64,000 nt of DNA from Gammaproteobacteria bacterium (GTDB taxonomy: Bacteria; Pseudomonadota; Gammaproteobacteria; Burkholderiales; Nitrosomonadaceae). Below are positions 33,596-42,088 of the stretch, piece after piece. The notes under the pieces were generated by a model, which saw nothing but the letters and a program-made list of their open reading frames with translations, was not told the DNA's origin and did no database searches. The position numbers and the translations under genes are program-made. Numbering within the stretch: the first letter of the stretch is position 1; each line of letters opens with the position of its first letter. The stretch lies in assembly GCA_015709635.1 (NCBI GenBank), contig CP054180.1, positions 434,001-498,000 of the forward strand, written 5' to 3'.

Positions 33596-35515
33596 TTAGC
33601 TGCTGAGAGCTTTTTCTTCGATCTCCCGGGTGCGGACATTGCGTCCGGATAAAACCGCTTCTTGGACTTTTGTGATGAGCGAATCCGGTGCAATTCCTTT
33701 ACGCTCGATGTACCGCAGCGGCTTGGCAAGTAAAGCTTCGGGAATATCCAAATTGGCCGAATAAAACACGACGGGTACGATTGTCCAATCGAAATGCTGT
33801 TCGATCAGCTTGACGACATCGGCCCCCGTTTCGTTATTTCTGAGCCGGTAATCGGAAATTACGACATCGGGTGCCCGGTCGGGTGCGGCTTCGATCAGTT
33901 GCTGAAGATCCTTCAAGTTGACGGCTATGCGCACAATGCAACCCAAAGATTCAAACAATGACCGTAGTCCGTTCAGCACGTTTTTGTTGTTTTCGACTAC
34001 GATTACATAGGCGCCCGTTAAAGGAGCTGCAGATGTGGTAGCGGTAAGTGGTGACTGATCCAGCCGGGTGGGCGCTTCGCACCTTGGCAGGGTAATCGAG
34101 AACCGTGAGCCGTGACCGAGTCGAGAACGAAAGCTTAGTGTGTGCCCGGATAAACGTTCAACCAGCAAGCGGACAATAGGAAGACCAAGGCCGATTCCCG
34201 GCGCTTGCTCATCCACTTGGTAGAACTCCTCAAATATTTTTTGATGCTGATCGGGCGCAATACCGGCTCCTGTATCCCATATGTCAATCCGTAAAGTTTC
34301 TCGGAAACCAACCGCACCGATGACGATGCCGCCTTGCTCGGTATATTTGATCGCATTTGAAACCAGGTTTTCAAGGACGCGCTTGAGCATTGCATAATCG
34401 CTGTTTCCGTGTAACTTGCTTACTTTTGATGGGTGAATCCGGAATTGGAGATTGATTGATTTTGCCGGTTCGGAAAAGCGCTTCTCAATCTCCATGAGAA
34501 GATCGTGTATTGAAACCGCTTCCAGTTTGGGTTCATGCGCGCCCCATTGAAACAGATCGTAGATGCCGCGTATGCCTTCTGCGATGTCGCGCCGGGATCG
34601 CTCGATTTCGTTCAATGCCTCGATCGCCGGACCGTTGGTTGTCAGGCCTGGGTCGAGTTTCATCACTACAGTCTGCGCGCCGATAGCGGCAAGCGGTTGC
34701 ATGGTGTCGTGGTAAGCGGCGCGAATAAACCGTTCACGCTCCTCGTTCTTGAGTTTCAGAAGATTAATTAATCGCTCGCGCTGTTGCGCTGCAGCCGTCA
34801 TTATCTCAACACTTCGCTTGCGTTCGAATTGTGCATTGTGCGCTTCTTGTTCCGCGCGGGCGCTGGCTTCGATGGCGAGTTGCCGTTCCTTATTGGCAAT
34901 TTGGCGCTGTTCTTCTAATTCGAAACTCATCTGTAACGCGTAATTCAGCATTCCAGCCAGCTTCCGGCTACTGATAATACCAAAGCAGGTTAATAGAAAA
35001 AGCAGAGTGCTGGCAGCTAAGAACACCTTGTCGCCTTGCAGATAGAGTGAGCCTACTAAAGTAAGGGCGGGAGGGCACATACTGACAATGACGGCTGGCA
35101 AGAAAGAGAACCAAGTTAACATCGCACCAACCACATCAATAATTAAGGCGATGCTGATGACCATCACATTAGAAGGTTGCGAGGGAATCATAAACCAAAT
35201 AATGCACATGACCCAGCACAAACCGGTTAATAAACATTTAAACAATAAGATGTTTTTAAACTTCTGAATGTTCTCAGTCAATGCTTCCTTATGGTCACGG
35301 TAGAAACGCAATAGCATCCACGTAAAAAAATTAAGTGATGTCAATAGCGAAAACCACAGCAATAGTAAATCTGGCGGCGCACTATCCCAGAGTCCAAGAA
35401 TTAAAAATGTGGATACCAGAAGCATGGAAAAGAAAACGTATTTGCCTTGCTCAGTTGCAATCCAAATACGTTCCACCTCAATTTGATCATGAAATTTTTT
35501 CTCGGCATTGTTCAT
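33596..35515 (-). CDS. Membrane hybrid histidine kinase with C-terminal receiver
   Basis: 639 residues from the ATG at 35515 (a start at 35536 is also possible). Five to six membrane segments occupy about residues 25-195. A coiled coil (EEQRQIANKERQLAIEASAR) leads to the HisKA region, FIRAAYHDTMQPLAAIG with the phospho-accepting His; HATPase boxes follow, NLVSNAIKYTEQGG, DTGAGIAPD and GIGLGLPIVR. A receiver domain (about 520-630) contains VVISDYRLRN with the acceptor Asp. It faces the RTX gene and sits between the two RTX copies, near the LuxR-type regulator, which suggests one phosphorelay. Confidence 0.88.
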   Translation of the reverse strand: MNNAEKKFHDQIEVERIWIATEQGKYVFFSMLLVSTFLILGLWDSAPPDLLLLWFSLLTSLNFFTWMLLRFYRDHKEALTENIQKFKNILLFKCLLTGLCWVMCIIWFMIPSQPSNVMVISIALIIDVVGAMLTWFSFLPAVIVSMCPPALTLVGSLYLQGDKVFLAASTLLFLLTCFGIISSRKLAGMLNYALQMSFELEEQRQIANKERQLAIEASARAEQEAHNAQFERKRSVEIMTAAAQQRERLINLLKLKNEERERFIRAAYHDTMQPLAAIGAQTVVMKLDPGLTTNGPAIEALNEIERSRRDIAEGIRGIYDLFQWGAHEPKLEAVSIHDLLMEIEKRFSEPAKSINLQFRIHPSKVSKLHGNSDYAMLKRVLENLVSNAIKYTEQGGIVIGAVGFRETLRIDIWDTGAGIAPDQHQKIFEEFYQVDEQAPGIGLGLPIVRLLVERLSGHTLSFRSRLGHGSRFSITLPRCEAPTRLDQSPLTATTSAAPLTGAYVIVVENNKNVLNGLRSLFESLGCIVRIAVNLKDLQQLIEAAPDRAPDVVISDYRLRNNETGADVVKLIEQHFDWTIVPVVFYSANLDIPEALLAKPLRYIERKGIAPDSLITKVQEAVLSGRNVRTREIEEKALSS

Positions 35516-35649
35516 AATATTTTCCAGAAAAAACAAATTTAACCCGGTTTAAAAATACTCGGCAGTGAACATTGATTCATTTATCTGCCAGACGATACTC
35601 GTTTATTAATCAGATTTGTATGATCTTTCTTGTAACTTTACCAAGGCGG

Positions 35650-36055
35650 TTAGTTACTGGGAATTGTTTCTTCATCGCTTCTGCTGGTGCGGAGCACCGG
35701 AATAAAACTGCTTGCTTGAGCTTTATGATAAGGGAATCCGACCGGATTCCCTCGAGGGCAGTATCTATTCTAACTACTACAGTTGTAGTGCTACAGGTGT
35801 AGCCTACCAATCGATAGGTACCTTAACCATAATTAAGCGGACAGATAGAGCATGATCTGTCGGCTATTTGTAGCATGAGAATCAACAAAATAGCTGAAAT
35901 ATTTAATTCTATTAGGAGATTCATTATGGGAAATACTCATGGTGCCAATTTTAGTGACAATAAAACCTTTACCGGAAGCTGGCCTTATCTTTTCTACCGT
36001 TCTGAAATAAAAGGAACTGCGGACGATGATCATAATGATGGTTATGAAGGAGGTG
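35650..36055 (+). repeat. Duplicated RTX promoter and 5' coding segment (copy 2)
   Basis: Diverged duplicate of about 32290-32705, covering the upstream palindromes, the ribosome site and the first 45 RTX codons. The copies differ by many substitutions and small indels, so the duplication is old, yet the palindromes and start region are well kept. Confidence 0.75.
35776..35802. promoter_or_regulatory. Tandem palindromes, candidate regulator binding sites (RTX copy 2)
   Basis: ACTACAGTTGTAGT (35776-35789) and CTACAGGTGTAG (35791-35802) repeat the layout of the first copy with the same one-base gap. The second dyad changes only its centre (GG for TG), leaving the arms intact, which argues for selection on the arms. 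They lie 123 bp before the RTX-stub ATG. Confidence 0.65.
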
Positions 36056-36063
36056 TAATATGA
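35926..36063 (+). pseudogene. Truncated RTX paralogue, possible leader peptide
   Basis: 45 codons aligned residue for residue with the start of the RTX protein (MGNTHGANFSDN versus MANIYGTNFNDN, both continuing SWPY and KGTA), ending GYEGGVI before a stop where the intact copy has GYAGNDI. The remaining repeats are missing. The ribosome site GGAGATTC is kept. The last codons form AAGGAGGTG and the stop overlaps the next ATG, so the stub may couple translation of the downstream secreted protein rather than being dead sequence. Confidence 0.7.
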
Positions 36064-36581
36064 ATCACTTCCGGTTTACCATACTACTCTACGGTATTGT
36101 TGCGTTCTTCGCTGCAGCAGCGATTCCTAAATCTGCTCTTGCCTGGACATGGAACTATAAAGGCATTGCCTATAATGGCCCGAGTCTGTGTGTCAAAGGA
36201 GATGCAGGCATCGACCACATTCGTCCGGGATTATTTTCTGGCAATCTTGCCTACGCCACCACCTATGCCTTCGGTAATGCCTGCAGTACTGGTTTGAATT
36301 TACCGAATGGGTGGGCTGCTTCGCGGCTCGATGTTTATAAATACGCTGGGAGTACATGGGTAGTCTGCCGCCGCACCGATTGGCAGTACGGCGGAACCAG
36401 TAGTGGCAAATGGATTGGCGACATATTCACCGGACCAACGGGTCCAAGCTCTTTAATTGACTATGGCGGATCCTATTCTTGTGGTACTGGTTGGTATGCA
36501 ACGATGGCTTACGCCTATGTCTGGGACGGGAGTCAATGGCGCGGCGGGGGTGTTTGGTCCGGCGCTGAATGGGTACAGTAG
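36060..36581 (+). CDS. Secreted protein of unknown function, Trp/Gly/Tyr-rich
   Basis: 173 residues. Signal peptide MNHFRFTILLYGIVAFFAAA, with probable cleavage after SALA; mature part about 145 residues with four to six cysteines (CVKGDAG, CSTGLN, VCRRTDWQYGG, SCGTGWY), aromatic-rich and Gly-rich like small beta-sheet lectin-type or adhesive proteins, but no family is recognised. The ATG overlaps the stop of the RTX stub and uses the perfect AAGGAGGTG site at 36047-36055. The C-terminus ends GGGVWSGAEWVQ. Confidence 0.75.
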   Translation: MNHFRFTILLYGIVAFFAAAAIPKSALAWTWNYKGIAYNGPSLCVKGDAGIDHIRPGLFSGNLAYATTYAFGNACSTGLNLPNGWAASRLDVYKYAGSTWVVCRRTDWQYGGTSSGKWIGDIFTGPTGPSSLIDYGGSYSCGTGWYATMAYAYVWDGSQWRGGGVWSGAEWVQ

Positions 36582-36660
36582 GTGAACGATGTTGTAAATA
36601 CTATCGAACCGAACCGGATAGAAAATTAATGAAGTGAATGACTATGCAGGAGGAAATAAC

Positions 36661-36978
36661 ATGCACAAAGTAAAAGAATATGTGACACGATTTGTTTGCA
36701 TTGCAGTATTCATGCCGATGGCCCTAGGCGTAATGGAAGCATTGGCCGGTGAGACAAAGGAACAGATGCCGCCACCGCCAGCCTGGGTTCAAAAGAACAA
36801 GACGGTCAATCTTGATAAAGCGCCGCGGGATGTGCCAGTCCACGCCTTGAGCGGGGAAGCCAATGGCAAGGATAATATGGTGCCGATCAATATCATACCG
36901 CCGATGCCGTCTCAAAGTGAGTTTTATGAAGATATCACGGTAGTTTCGGAGCGTGAGCGTCTCAGAAAGTTAAAGTAA
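36661..36978 (+). CDS. Small secreted protein of unknown function
   Basis: 105 residues from the ATG at 36661, preceded by CAGGAGGAAATAAC. The signal peptide (VTRFVCIAVFMPMALGVMEA, cleavage near LAG) is followed by a Pro-rich mature part (PPPPAWVQ, and later NIIPPMPSQ) with a charged C-terminus (SERERLRKLK). No family recognised. It follows the secreted Trp-rich protein by 79 bp and ends at the terminator at 37006, so the RTX stub, 36060 and 36661 genes appear to form one transcript. Confidence 0.7.
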   Translation: MHKVKEYVTRFVCIAVFMPMALGVMEALAGETKEQMPPPPAWVQKNKTVNLDKAPRDVPVHALSGEANGKDNMVPINIIPPMPSQSEFYEDITVVSERERLRKLK

Positions 36979-37005
36979 GGCTCTGATACAAAGATTCTGA
37001 ACAAG

Positions 37006-37043
37006 AAAGGAACCCTCCGGCACAACTGGAAGGTTCCTTTTTC
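37006..37043 (+). terminator. Rho-independent terminator
   Basis: AAAGGAACC ... GGTTCCTTT pairs into a 9-bp perfect stem with extra internal TCC/GGA pairing, followed by a T run (TTTTT). It lies 28 bp after the small secreted protein gene and ends the plus-strand RTX-stub transcript. Confidence 0.85.
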
Positions 37044-37059
37044 ATTCATGGAAAAATCC

Positions 37060-37375
37060 GGAAACTTCATGAACAGGCATTTTTTCGCGCACGATCTACC
37101 CGCCTGAAGCCGGTGTGTGAGCAGCTTCCACAGCACAATCCATGCAGGAATAATAGACCAGCACGCAATTCCCGCCGGATGGCCCATCCGTCATTTTGAC
37201 CAGCGCCCCGGATGCGCCCATTTGATTTTTGTGCATAGGATAACTCCAAAGCTCGATCGGCATGTCTGCAGGACTATTCAATCGCTCCAGCTGCATTTGA
37301 GAAACCGATCCATAAAAATGCTTAGCCCGGTTATCCAGCACGAAAATTTCAAACCATCCGACGGGGCTATGACTC
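37060..37375 (-). pseudogene. Degenerate VOC-superfamily gene, copy of 30865-31245
   Basis: Reads SPVGWFEIFVLDNRAKHFYG, then MPIELWSYPMHKNQMGASGA and LVKMTDGPSGGNCVLVYYSC, clearly parallel to the intact gene (NPVGWFEIYVQDMDRAKRFY, IELWSFPMKKDQMGITGALV). It has no usable ATG at the 5' end (the equivalent start reads GTCATAGCC), a three-residue gap, and a frameshift or stop just after ASGG where the intact gene continues. The second half is lost. It marks the right border of the duplicated region. Confidence 0.85.
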
Positions 37376-37560
37376 TTGTGTCAATATATCAATGACATTC
37401 TTATTGAAAGTTTTAGACTCTCAGATGTATCCTTTTGCACAGGATTCTGAGCTACACTGAACATCGGAATGATTCGCCGTATTGTTATATTTTTATCACA
37501 CAACCAAAGTACGCAGTTCGATAACAGATTCATTGGCGTTTTTCTTGGGGTGGATGCGTA

Positions 37561-38697
37561 ATGAACGGAACCTTGAAACTGGCTTTTAAGCTGCTCGTGA
37601 ACGACAAAGGAAAATACGCTGCTTTGTTGGTCGGGATTATGTTTGCCGTGTTTTTGATGGTGCAGATGACGTCGATTTTTTCCGGCATTCTGGCGAAATC
37701 TTCCTCGACCGTGATTAACCTGGGTGCGCAGGTTTGGGTGATGGATCCGGCGGTGAATAATGTGGCGAATAGCATTCCGATGCCGGATTATGTGCTCGAC
37801 GCGGTGCGCAGTATCAATGGCGTCAAGTATGCCGTGCCATTGTATTCTGGCGGTGCGCTGGTCAAGCTCAGAAGCGGTGTGTTTCAATCGGTGACGGTGC
37901 TCGGGTTGGACGACAATAGCCTGTTCGGCCGTCCCGAGCTGATTGCCGGCAAGATCGAAGATATTTATGCCGAGAACGCATTCATCGCCGTACAAGATGC
38001 AGAAATCAACAAGCTTGGTGACATCCAATTGGGAACCGATTTTGAGTTGAACGATCATCGCGGTGTCATTGTCGGTATCGCCAAGGTGACCGCCAGCGGG
38101 TTGTTCGGCATTCCCACGCTGTATACGACTTATAGCCGGGCGATTCAGTACATCCCGTCAACGCGCTTCACCATCTCGTATATTCTCGTCGAACCGAAAA
38201 ATAATGATGCGATTTCGCATATTAAGGAGCAGGTTAAGCTGCTGGGTTATGAGGCGCTCACCAAAGAAGAGTTTATGCAGAAAATAGCGAATTACTACAA
38301 ATACCAGACCGGGTTGGGAACCAATATTTTTATCATGACCATCGTCAGCTTTCTGGTGGGGCTATCGATCTCCGGGCAGACTTTTTATACCTTTATATTG
38401 GAAAATTTGGAAAAATTCGGCGCGTTGAAGGCGATCGGCGCAAAAGGGCATGAGCTGGTGTACATGATTCTTTTTCAGGCCACATTCACCGCGCTGATTG
38501 GATATGGATTGGGGGTCGGGTTGTGCACGCTCATCATCACGGTCGCAAAACTCAAAGTCCCGGACTATTCCGCCAATATCACGTATACCACCTTGGCTTT
38601 TGCGTTTGTCATGGTGCTGATCATCGCCGCGATTTCCAGCTATATCGGCATAAGAAAGGTGCTGAAGATTGAACCATTCGATATTTTCAGAGGCTAA
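37561..38697 (+). CDS. ABC transporter permease, FtsX/MacB/DevC-like
   Basis: 378 residues with one N-terminal membrane segment (YAALLVGIMFAVFLMVQMTS), a large periplasmic domain (about 45-255) and three C-terminal membrane segments, the topology of MacB-type FtsX permeases and of DevC. The last segment ends EPFDIFRG. It is first in a permease-ATPase-adaptor-outer membrane protein operon with spacings of 3 bp, an overlap and 17 bp. Such systems do not push substrate through the membrane as type I exporters do; they drive export from the periplasm. Confidence 0.9.
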   Translation: MNGTLKLAFKLLVNDKGKYAALLVGIMFAVFLMVQMTSIFSGILAKSSSTVINLGAQVWVMDPAVNNVANSIPMPDYVLDAVRSINGVKYAVPLYSGGALVKLRSGVFQSVTVLGLDDNSLFGRPELIAGKIEDIYAENAFIAVQDAEINKLGDIQLGTDFELNDHRGVIVGIAKVTASGLFGIPTLYTTYSRAIQYIPSTRFTISYILVEPKNNDAISHIKEQVKLLGYEALTKEEFMQKIANYYKYQTGLGTNIFIMTIVSFLVGLSISGQTFYTFILENLEKFGALKAIGAKGHELVYMILFQATFTALIGYGLGVGLCTLIITVAKLKVPDYSANITYTTLAFAFVMVLIIAAISSYIGIRKVLKIEPFDIFRG

Positions 38698-38700
38698 CGG

Positions 38701-39402
38701 GTGAATTCCGCTGTTTCCGCGCATGAACTGACCAAGTGGTTCGGCGAGGGCGATGCGAAAACCTTCGCGGTTCGGGGTGTCAGTTTTGAAGCTTACTTTG
38801 GCGAGATATTTTTCATCGTAGGTCCTTCGGGAAGCGGGAAAACAACGTTATTGAGTATGATCTCGGGTATTCTGCGCCCCAATTCCGGCGCGGTGACTAT
38901 CGATAGCATGGATATCTGGGCATTGAAACCCGATCAGATCGCTGAGTTTCGTTTGAACAAAGTCGGTTTCGTATTTCAGGATTACCATCTGTTTCCACGG
39001 CTGACCACAGCCGAGAATGTCGCGATTCCGTTGATCCTGAAGAAACGCGACTGGGATGAATCGATCCGGGAAGCGGCCGGTTATCTGGAAATTGTCGGGT
39101 TGAAGAATAAAGCCGGACTGCCGCCGATGAAATTAAGCGGCGGTGAACAGCAGCGAGTGGCCATCGCACGCGCGCTGATAAGCCAGCCGGATATTTTGAT
39201 TTTTGACGAACCGACCGCATCGTTGGACGGCGATACCGGCCGGCGCATCATGGATTTTGTCAAAACCAGCGTGCTCAACGACAAGCGCTGTATTTTGATC
39301 GTCACCCACGATAGCCGGATTTTCGAATTTGCCGATCGGATCATGAAGATGGAAGACGGCAAGATCGTCGGCATTGAGAACAGGAGGAACGGTGCAGAAT
39401 AA
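38701..39402 (+). CDS. ABC transporter ATP-binding protein (MacB/LolD-like)
   Basis: 233 residues, starting with GTG three bases after the permease stop. Walker A GPSGSGKTT (41-49), Q-loop FVFQDYHLFPRLTT, signature LSGGEQQRVAIARAL, Walker B ILIFDEPTASLD and the H-loop IVTHDSR are all complete. Energises the neighbouring permease. Confidence 0.95.
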   Translation: MNSAVSAHELTKWFGEGDAKTFAVRGVSFEAYFGEIFFIVGPSGSGKTTLLSMISGILRPNSGAVTIDSMDIWALKPDQIAEFRLNKVGFVFQDYHLFPRLTTAENVAIPLILKKRDWDESIREAAGYLEIVGLKNKAGLPPMKLSGGEQQRVAIARALISQPDILIFDEPTASLDGDTGRRIMDFVKTSVLNDKRCILIVTHDSRIFEFADRIMKMEDGKIVGIENRRNGAE

Positions 39403-40480
39403 AGTCATCATTACCGTTGCCATAGGCGGCATCATAGCCGGCTTGCTCAGCGCTTATCTGGTCGGCCGGGAAAAGATGCCGCAACCGCCGGTTTTCGATC
39501 CGGCGCCCAATCCTTATGCCAAGGGCATTTATTCCACCGGGGTCATCGAGAGCCTCCAGCCGACCGGGGAGAATATCAATCTTTATCCGGAAGTGGCGGG
39601 TGTGATTACCCGGATTCTGGTGACCGAAGGGCAAGCGGTCAAGCAAGGCGAACCGTTGCTGAAAATGGACGACTCGGTGCAGCGCGCGACCGTCGAACAG
39701 CAGCGTTCGCAAGCGGAAGCTGCACATGCCTTGCTGGAAGAATTGCAAGCCCAGCCCAGGAAAGAAGTTCTGGATGTCGCCAAAGCGCAACTGGATTTCG
39801 CCAGGGCAAATTTGACAACCGCCGAGACGCAGCTGAAGAAATTGCAGAATGCTTACGACATGGATGCTAAATCGGTGAGCAAGGATAACCTGGATAATGC
39901 GATCAATGCCGCCAAAGTCGCGAAGGCCAGCGTTGAAGTTGCTTTGAAGAACTACAGTCTGACCAAGGCGGGCGCCTGGAGTTACGATATTCAGAACCAA
40001 GAACGCCAGTATGCGGCTTTATCCAATACCTATCGCGCCGGCAGCGCCTTGCTGGAAAAATATACGATCAAAGCACCGGTTGACGGTGTCGTGCTATCGA
40101 TAACCGCCTCGCTGGGCAGCTATGTTTCACCACAGGGTGTCTACGATACCTATACGCAGGGATTGAATCCGGTGATCGTGATGGGCAGCCATGAAGATGA
40201 GCTGGTGGTGCGATGCTTTGTCGATGAAATCCTGATTAACCGGTTGCCGGATGTCAGCAAAATGCGGGCGCAAATGTTTCTGCGCGGTACAAAAATCCGT
40301 ATTCCGCTGGAATATTTCCGCTTGCAACCCTATGTTTCACCCAAGATCCAATTATCGAACCAACGCACCGAACGGGTCGATGTCAGGGTTCTGCCGGTGT
40401 TGTTTCGTTTTAAGCAACCCGATGACGTGCAGCTCTATCGCGGTCAATTGGTGGATGTTTATATCAATGAGGATGGCTGA
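39392..40480 (+). CDS. HlyD/MacA-family periplasmic adaptor
   Basis: 362 residues. I choose the GTG at 39392 because CAGGAGGAAC precedes it; it overlaps the ATPase end by 11 bases. An uncleaved N-terminal membrane anchor (VIITVAIGGIIAGLLSAYLV) leads to a lipoyl-like half (GVIESLQPTGENINLYPEVA), a helical hairpin (about 110-215, DVAKAQLDFARANLTTAETQ) and a second lipoyl half (YTIKAPVDGVVLSITASLGS). It bridges the inner-membrane permease and the outer-membrane channel. Confidence 0.92.
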   Translation: MQNKVIITVAIGGIIAGLLSAYLVGREKMPQPPVFDPAPNPYAKGIYSTGVIESLQPTGENINLYPEVAGVITRILVTEGQAVKQGEPLLKMDDSVQRATVEQQRSQAEAAHALLEELQAQPRKEVLDVAKAQLDFARANLTTAETQLKKLQNAYDMDAKSVSKDNLDNAINAAKVAKASVEVALKNYSLTKAGAWSYDIQNQERQYAALSNTYRAGSALLEKYTIKAPVDGVVLSITASLGSYVSPQGVYDTYTQGLNPVIVMGSHEDELVVRCFVDEILINRLPDVSKMRAQMFLRGTKIRIPLEYFRLQPYVSPKIQLSNQRTERVDVRVLPVLFRFKQPDDVQLYRGQLVDVYINEDG

Positions 40481-40497
40481 TTGATAGCCGGACCGGT

Positions 40498-42057
40498 ATG
40501 CAGCGGAATGGGAGTGACGTGAAAAAGTACAACTTTACGAGGATGCTGCGGATCTTTCTTTTGTGCTGGAAAGGCGTAGCGCAGGGATTGTGCCTGATCT
40601 CGTTGCTGATGTCGGTCGGTTGTGCTGTCGGACCGGATTTTGTCCGACCGGATCCTCCGCAAACCGATCGCTATGTACCGGAAGGACAATCGCTGGAAAT
40701 TGTCCCGGTCAATGGTCAAGCGCAACATTTTGCACAGGGTGCCGAAATCGTCGCGGATTGGTGGCGGTTGTTTCAATCTCCCAAGCTGGATGCGCTGGTG
40801 CAGGAAGCGATCGATCATAATCAGAACTTGCAAGCGGCGCAGGCCAGTTTACGCCAGAGTCAGGAAAATTTACGTGCCGGCTATGGAATTTTTTATCCGC
40901 AGATCGATCTTGCCGCTGGCTTTAGCCGTCAGCGGTTTTCCGCCGCCCGCTTCGGCAGTTCCGCCAGTTCGATTTTTAATTTACTGACCCTATCTACCAC
41001 GGTCAGTTATGCACTCGATGTTTTCGGTGGGCAACGCCGCGCCGTTGAGGGCTTGGGTGCGCAAAGAGATTTTCAGCGTTATACGGTTTTAGCCACCTAT
41101 CTGACATTGTCCGGCAACATCGTCAATAGCGTGATCGCCCGGGCTGCTTACGCCGCACAGATCGCGGCAACCCGGCAACTGATCGGCTTGCAGCAGGAAC
41201 AAATTGCGATCAGTGAAACCCAGGTGAAAGCAGGCATTGTCGCGTATGCAAGTATTGTCGATCTTAAAACCAGGCTGGCGGCACTGGAAGCCACGCTTGC
41301 ACCGCTGGAACAAAAATACAGCCAGGCTGAACATCTGTTGTCAGCGCTGACAGGTCATGCGCCGGGAGAGCGGACGTTGGAGCCGGTCGATCTGGATGAC
41401 ATCATGTTGCCGGCCGATCTGCCCTTGTCGTTGCCTTCCAAGCTGGTGCGCCAGCGTCCCGATATCCTGGCAGCCGAAGCCAGTGTGCATGAAAATAGCG
41501 CCAATATCGGCGTCGCCACGGCTGAATTGCTGCCCAGCTTTACCCTGAGCGGTACTTATGGCCAGAACACGCGGAATCTGATGGATGTTTTTATGAGCAG
41601 CGGCAACTTTTGGAGTGCGGGCGCCAATATCGTGGCGCCGTTGTTTCATGGCGGCACATCATGGCTGCACCGCAAGGCTGCGATCGCCGCTTATCAGCAA
41701 TCCTTGGCGAATTACAAGCAAACTGCCTTGGATGCTTTGGCCCAGGTGGCCGATATTTTGCTGGCGCTGGAACATGACGCCGAAGCGCTACGAAATTACG
41801 CGCAACAACTGGATCTCACCCAGGAGGCGGTGCGCTTGGTACAAACCAATTATCAGGCGGGGCTGGTCGATTATCTGCAGGTCCTGAACGCCAAGAGTCA
41901 GTATTTTCAGGCCAAGCTGGCATATCTGCAGGTACAAGCCCAACGTTTGCAGGATACCGCGGCGCTTTTCGTCGCTCTTGGCGGCGGGTGGTGGAATGAC
42001 GATAAGCGGGAAGAATCCCGGCTTAGCCCGAAGGTTTTGGCGAGCTTCCGGCCATAA
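40498..42057 (+). CDS. Outer-membrane efflux lipoprotein, NodT/OprM family
   Basis: 519 residues; lipobox LMSVGC with Cys42 when counted from the ATG at 40498. A GTG at 40519 with GGGAG upstream is an equally plausible start. After the lipid anchor come GPDFVRPDPP, then the two tandem OEP repeats: VADWWRLFQSPKLDALVQEA and LRQSQENLRAGYGIFYPQID in the first, LVRQRPDILAAEASVHENSA and NYQAGLVDYLQVLNAKSQYF in the second. Forms a trimeric channel for the adaptor. Its end is 32 bp from the convergent glgP. Confidence 0.93.
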   Translation: MQRNGSDVKKYNFTRMLRIFLLCWKGVAQGLCLISLLMSVGCAVGPDFVRPDPPQTDRYVPEGQSLEIVPVNGQAQHFAQGAEIVADWWRLFQSPKLDALVQEAIDHNQNLQAAQASLRQSQENLRAGYGIFYPQIDLAAGFSRQRFSAARFGSSASSIFNLLTLSTTVSYALDVFGGQRRAVEGLGAQRDFQRYTVLATYLTLSGNIVNSVIARAAYAAQIAATRQLIGLQQEQIAISETQVKAGIVAYASIVDLKTRLAALEATLAPLEQKYSQAEHLLSALTGHAPGERTLEPVDLDDIMLPADLPLSLPSKLVRQRPDILAAEASVHENSANIGVATAELLPSFTLSGTYGQNTRNLMDVFMSSGNFWSAGANIVAPLFHGGTSWLHRKAAIAAYQQSLANYKQTALDALAQVADILLALEHDAEALRNYAQQLDLTQEAVRLVQTNYQAGLVDYLQVLNAKSQYFQAKLAYLQVQAQRLQDTAALFVALGGGWWNDDKREESRLSPKVLASFRP

Positions 42058-42088
42058 CGCAGCGCGCACGCCGGAATGCGATCCGGAT

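Noticed and set aside
37381..38058. 225-codon minus-strand open frame
   Set aside because: Antisense to the ABC permease, which has clear family motifs; the frame has no similarity or start signals.
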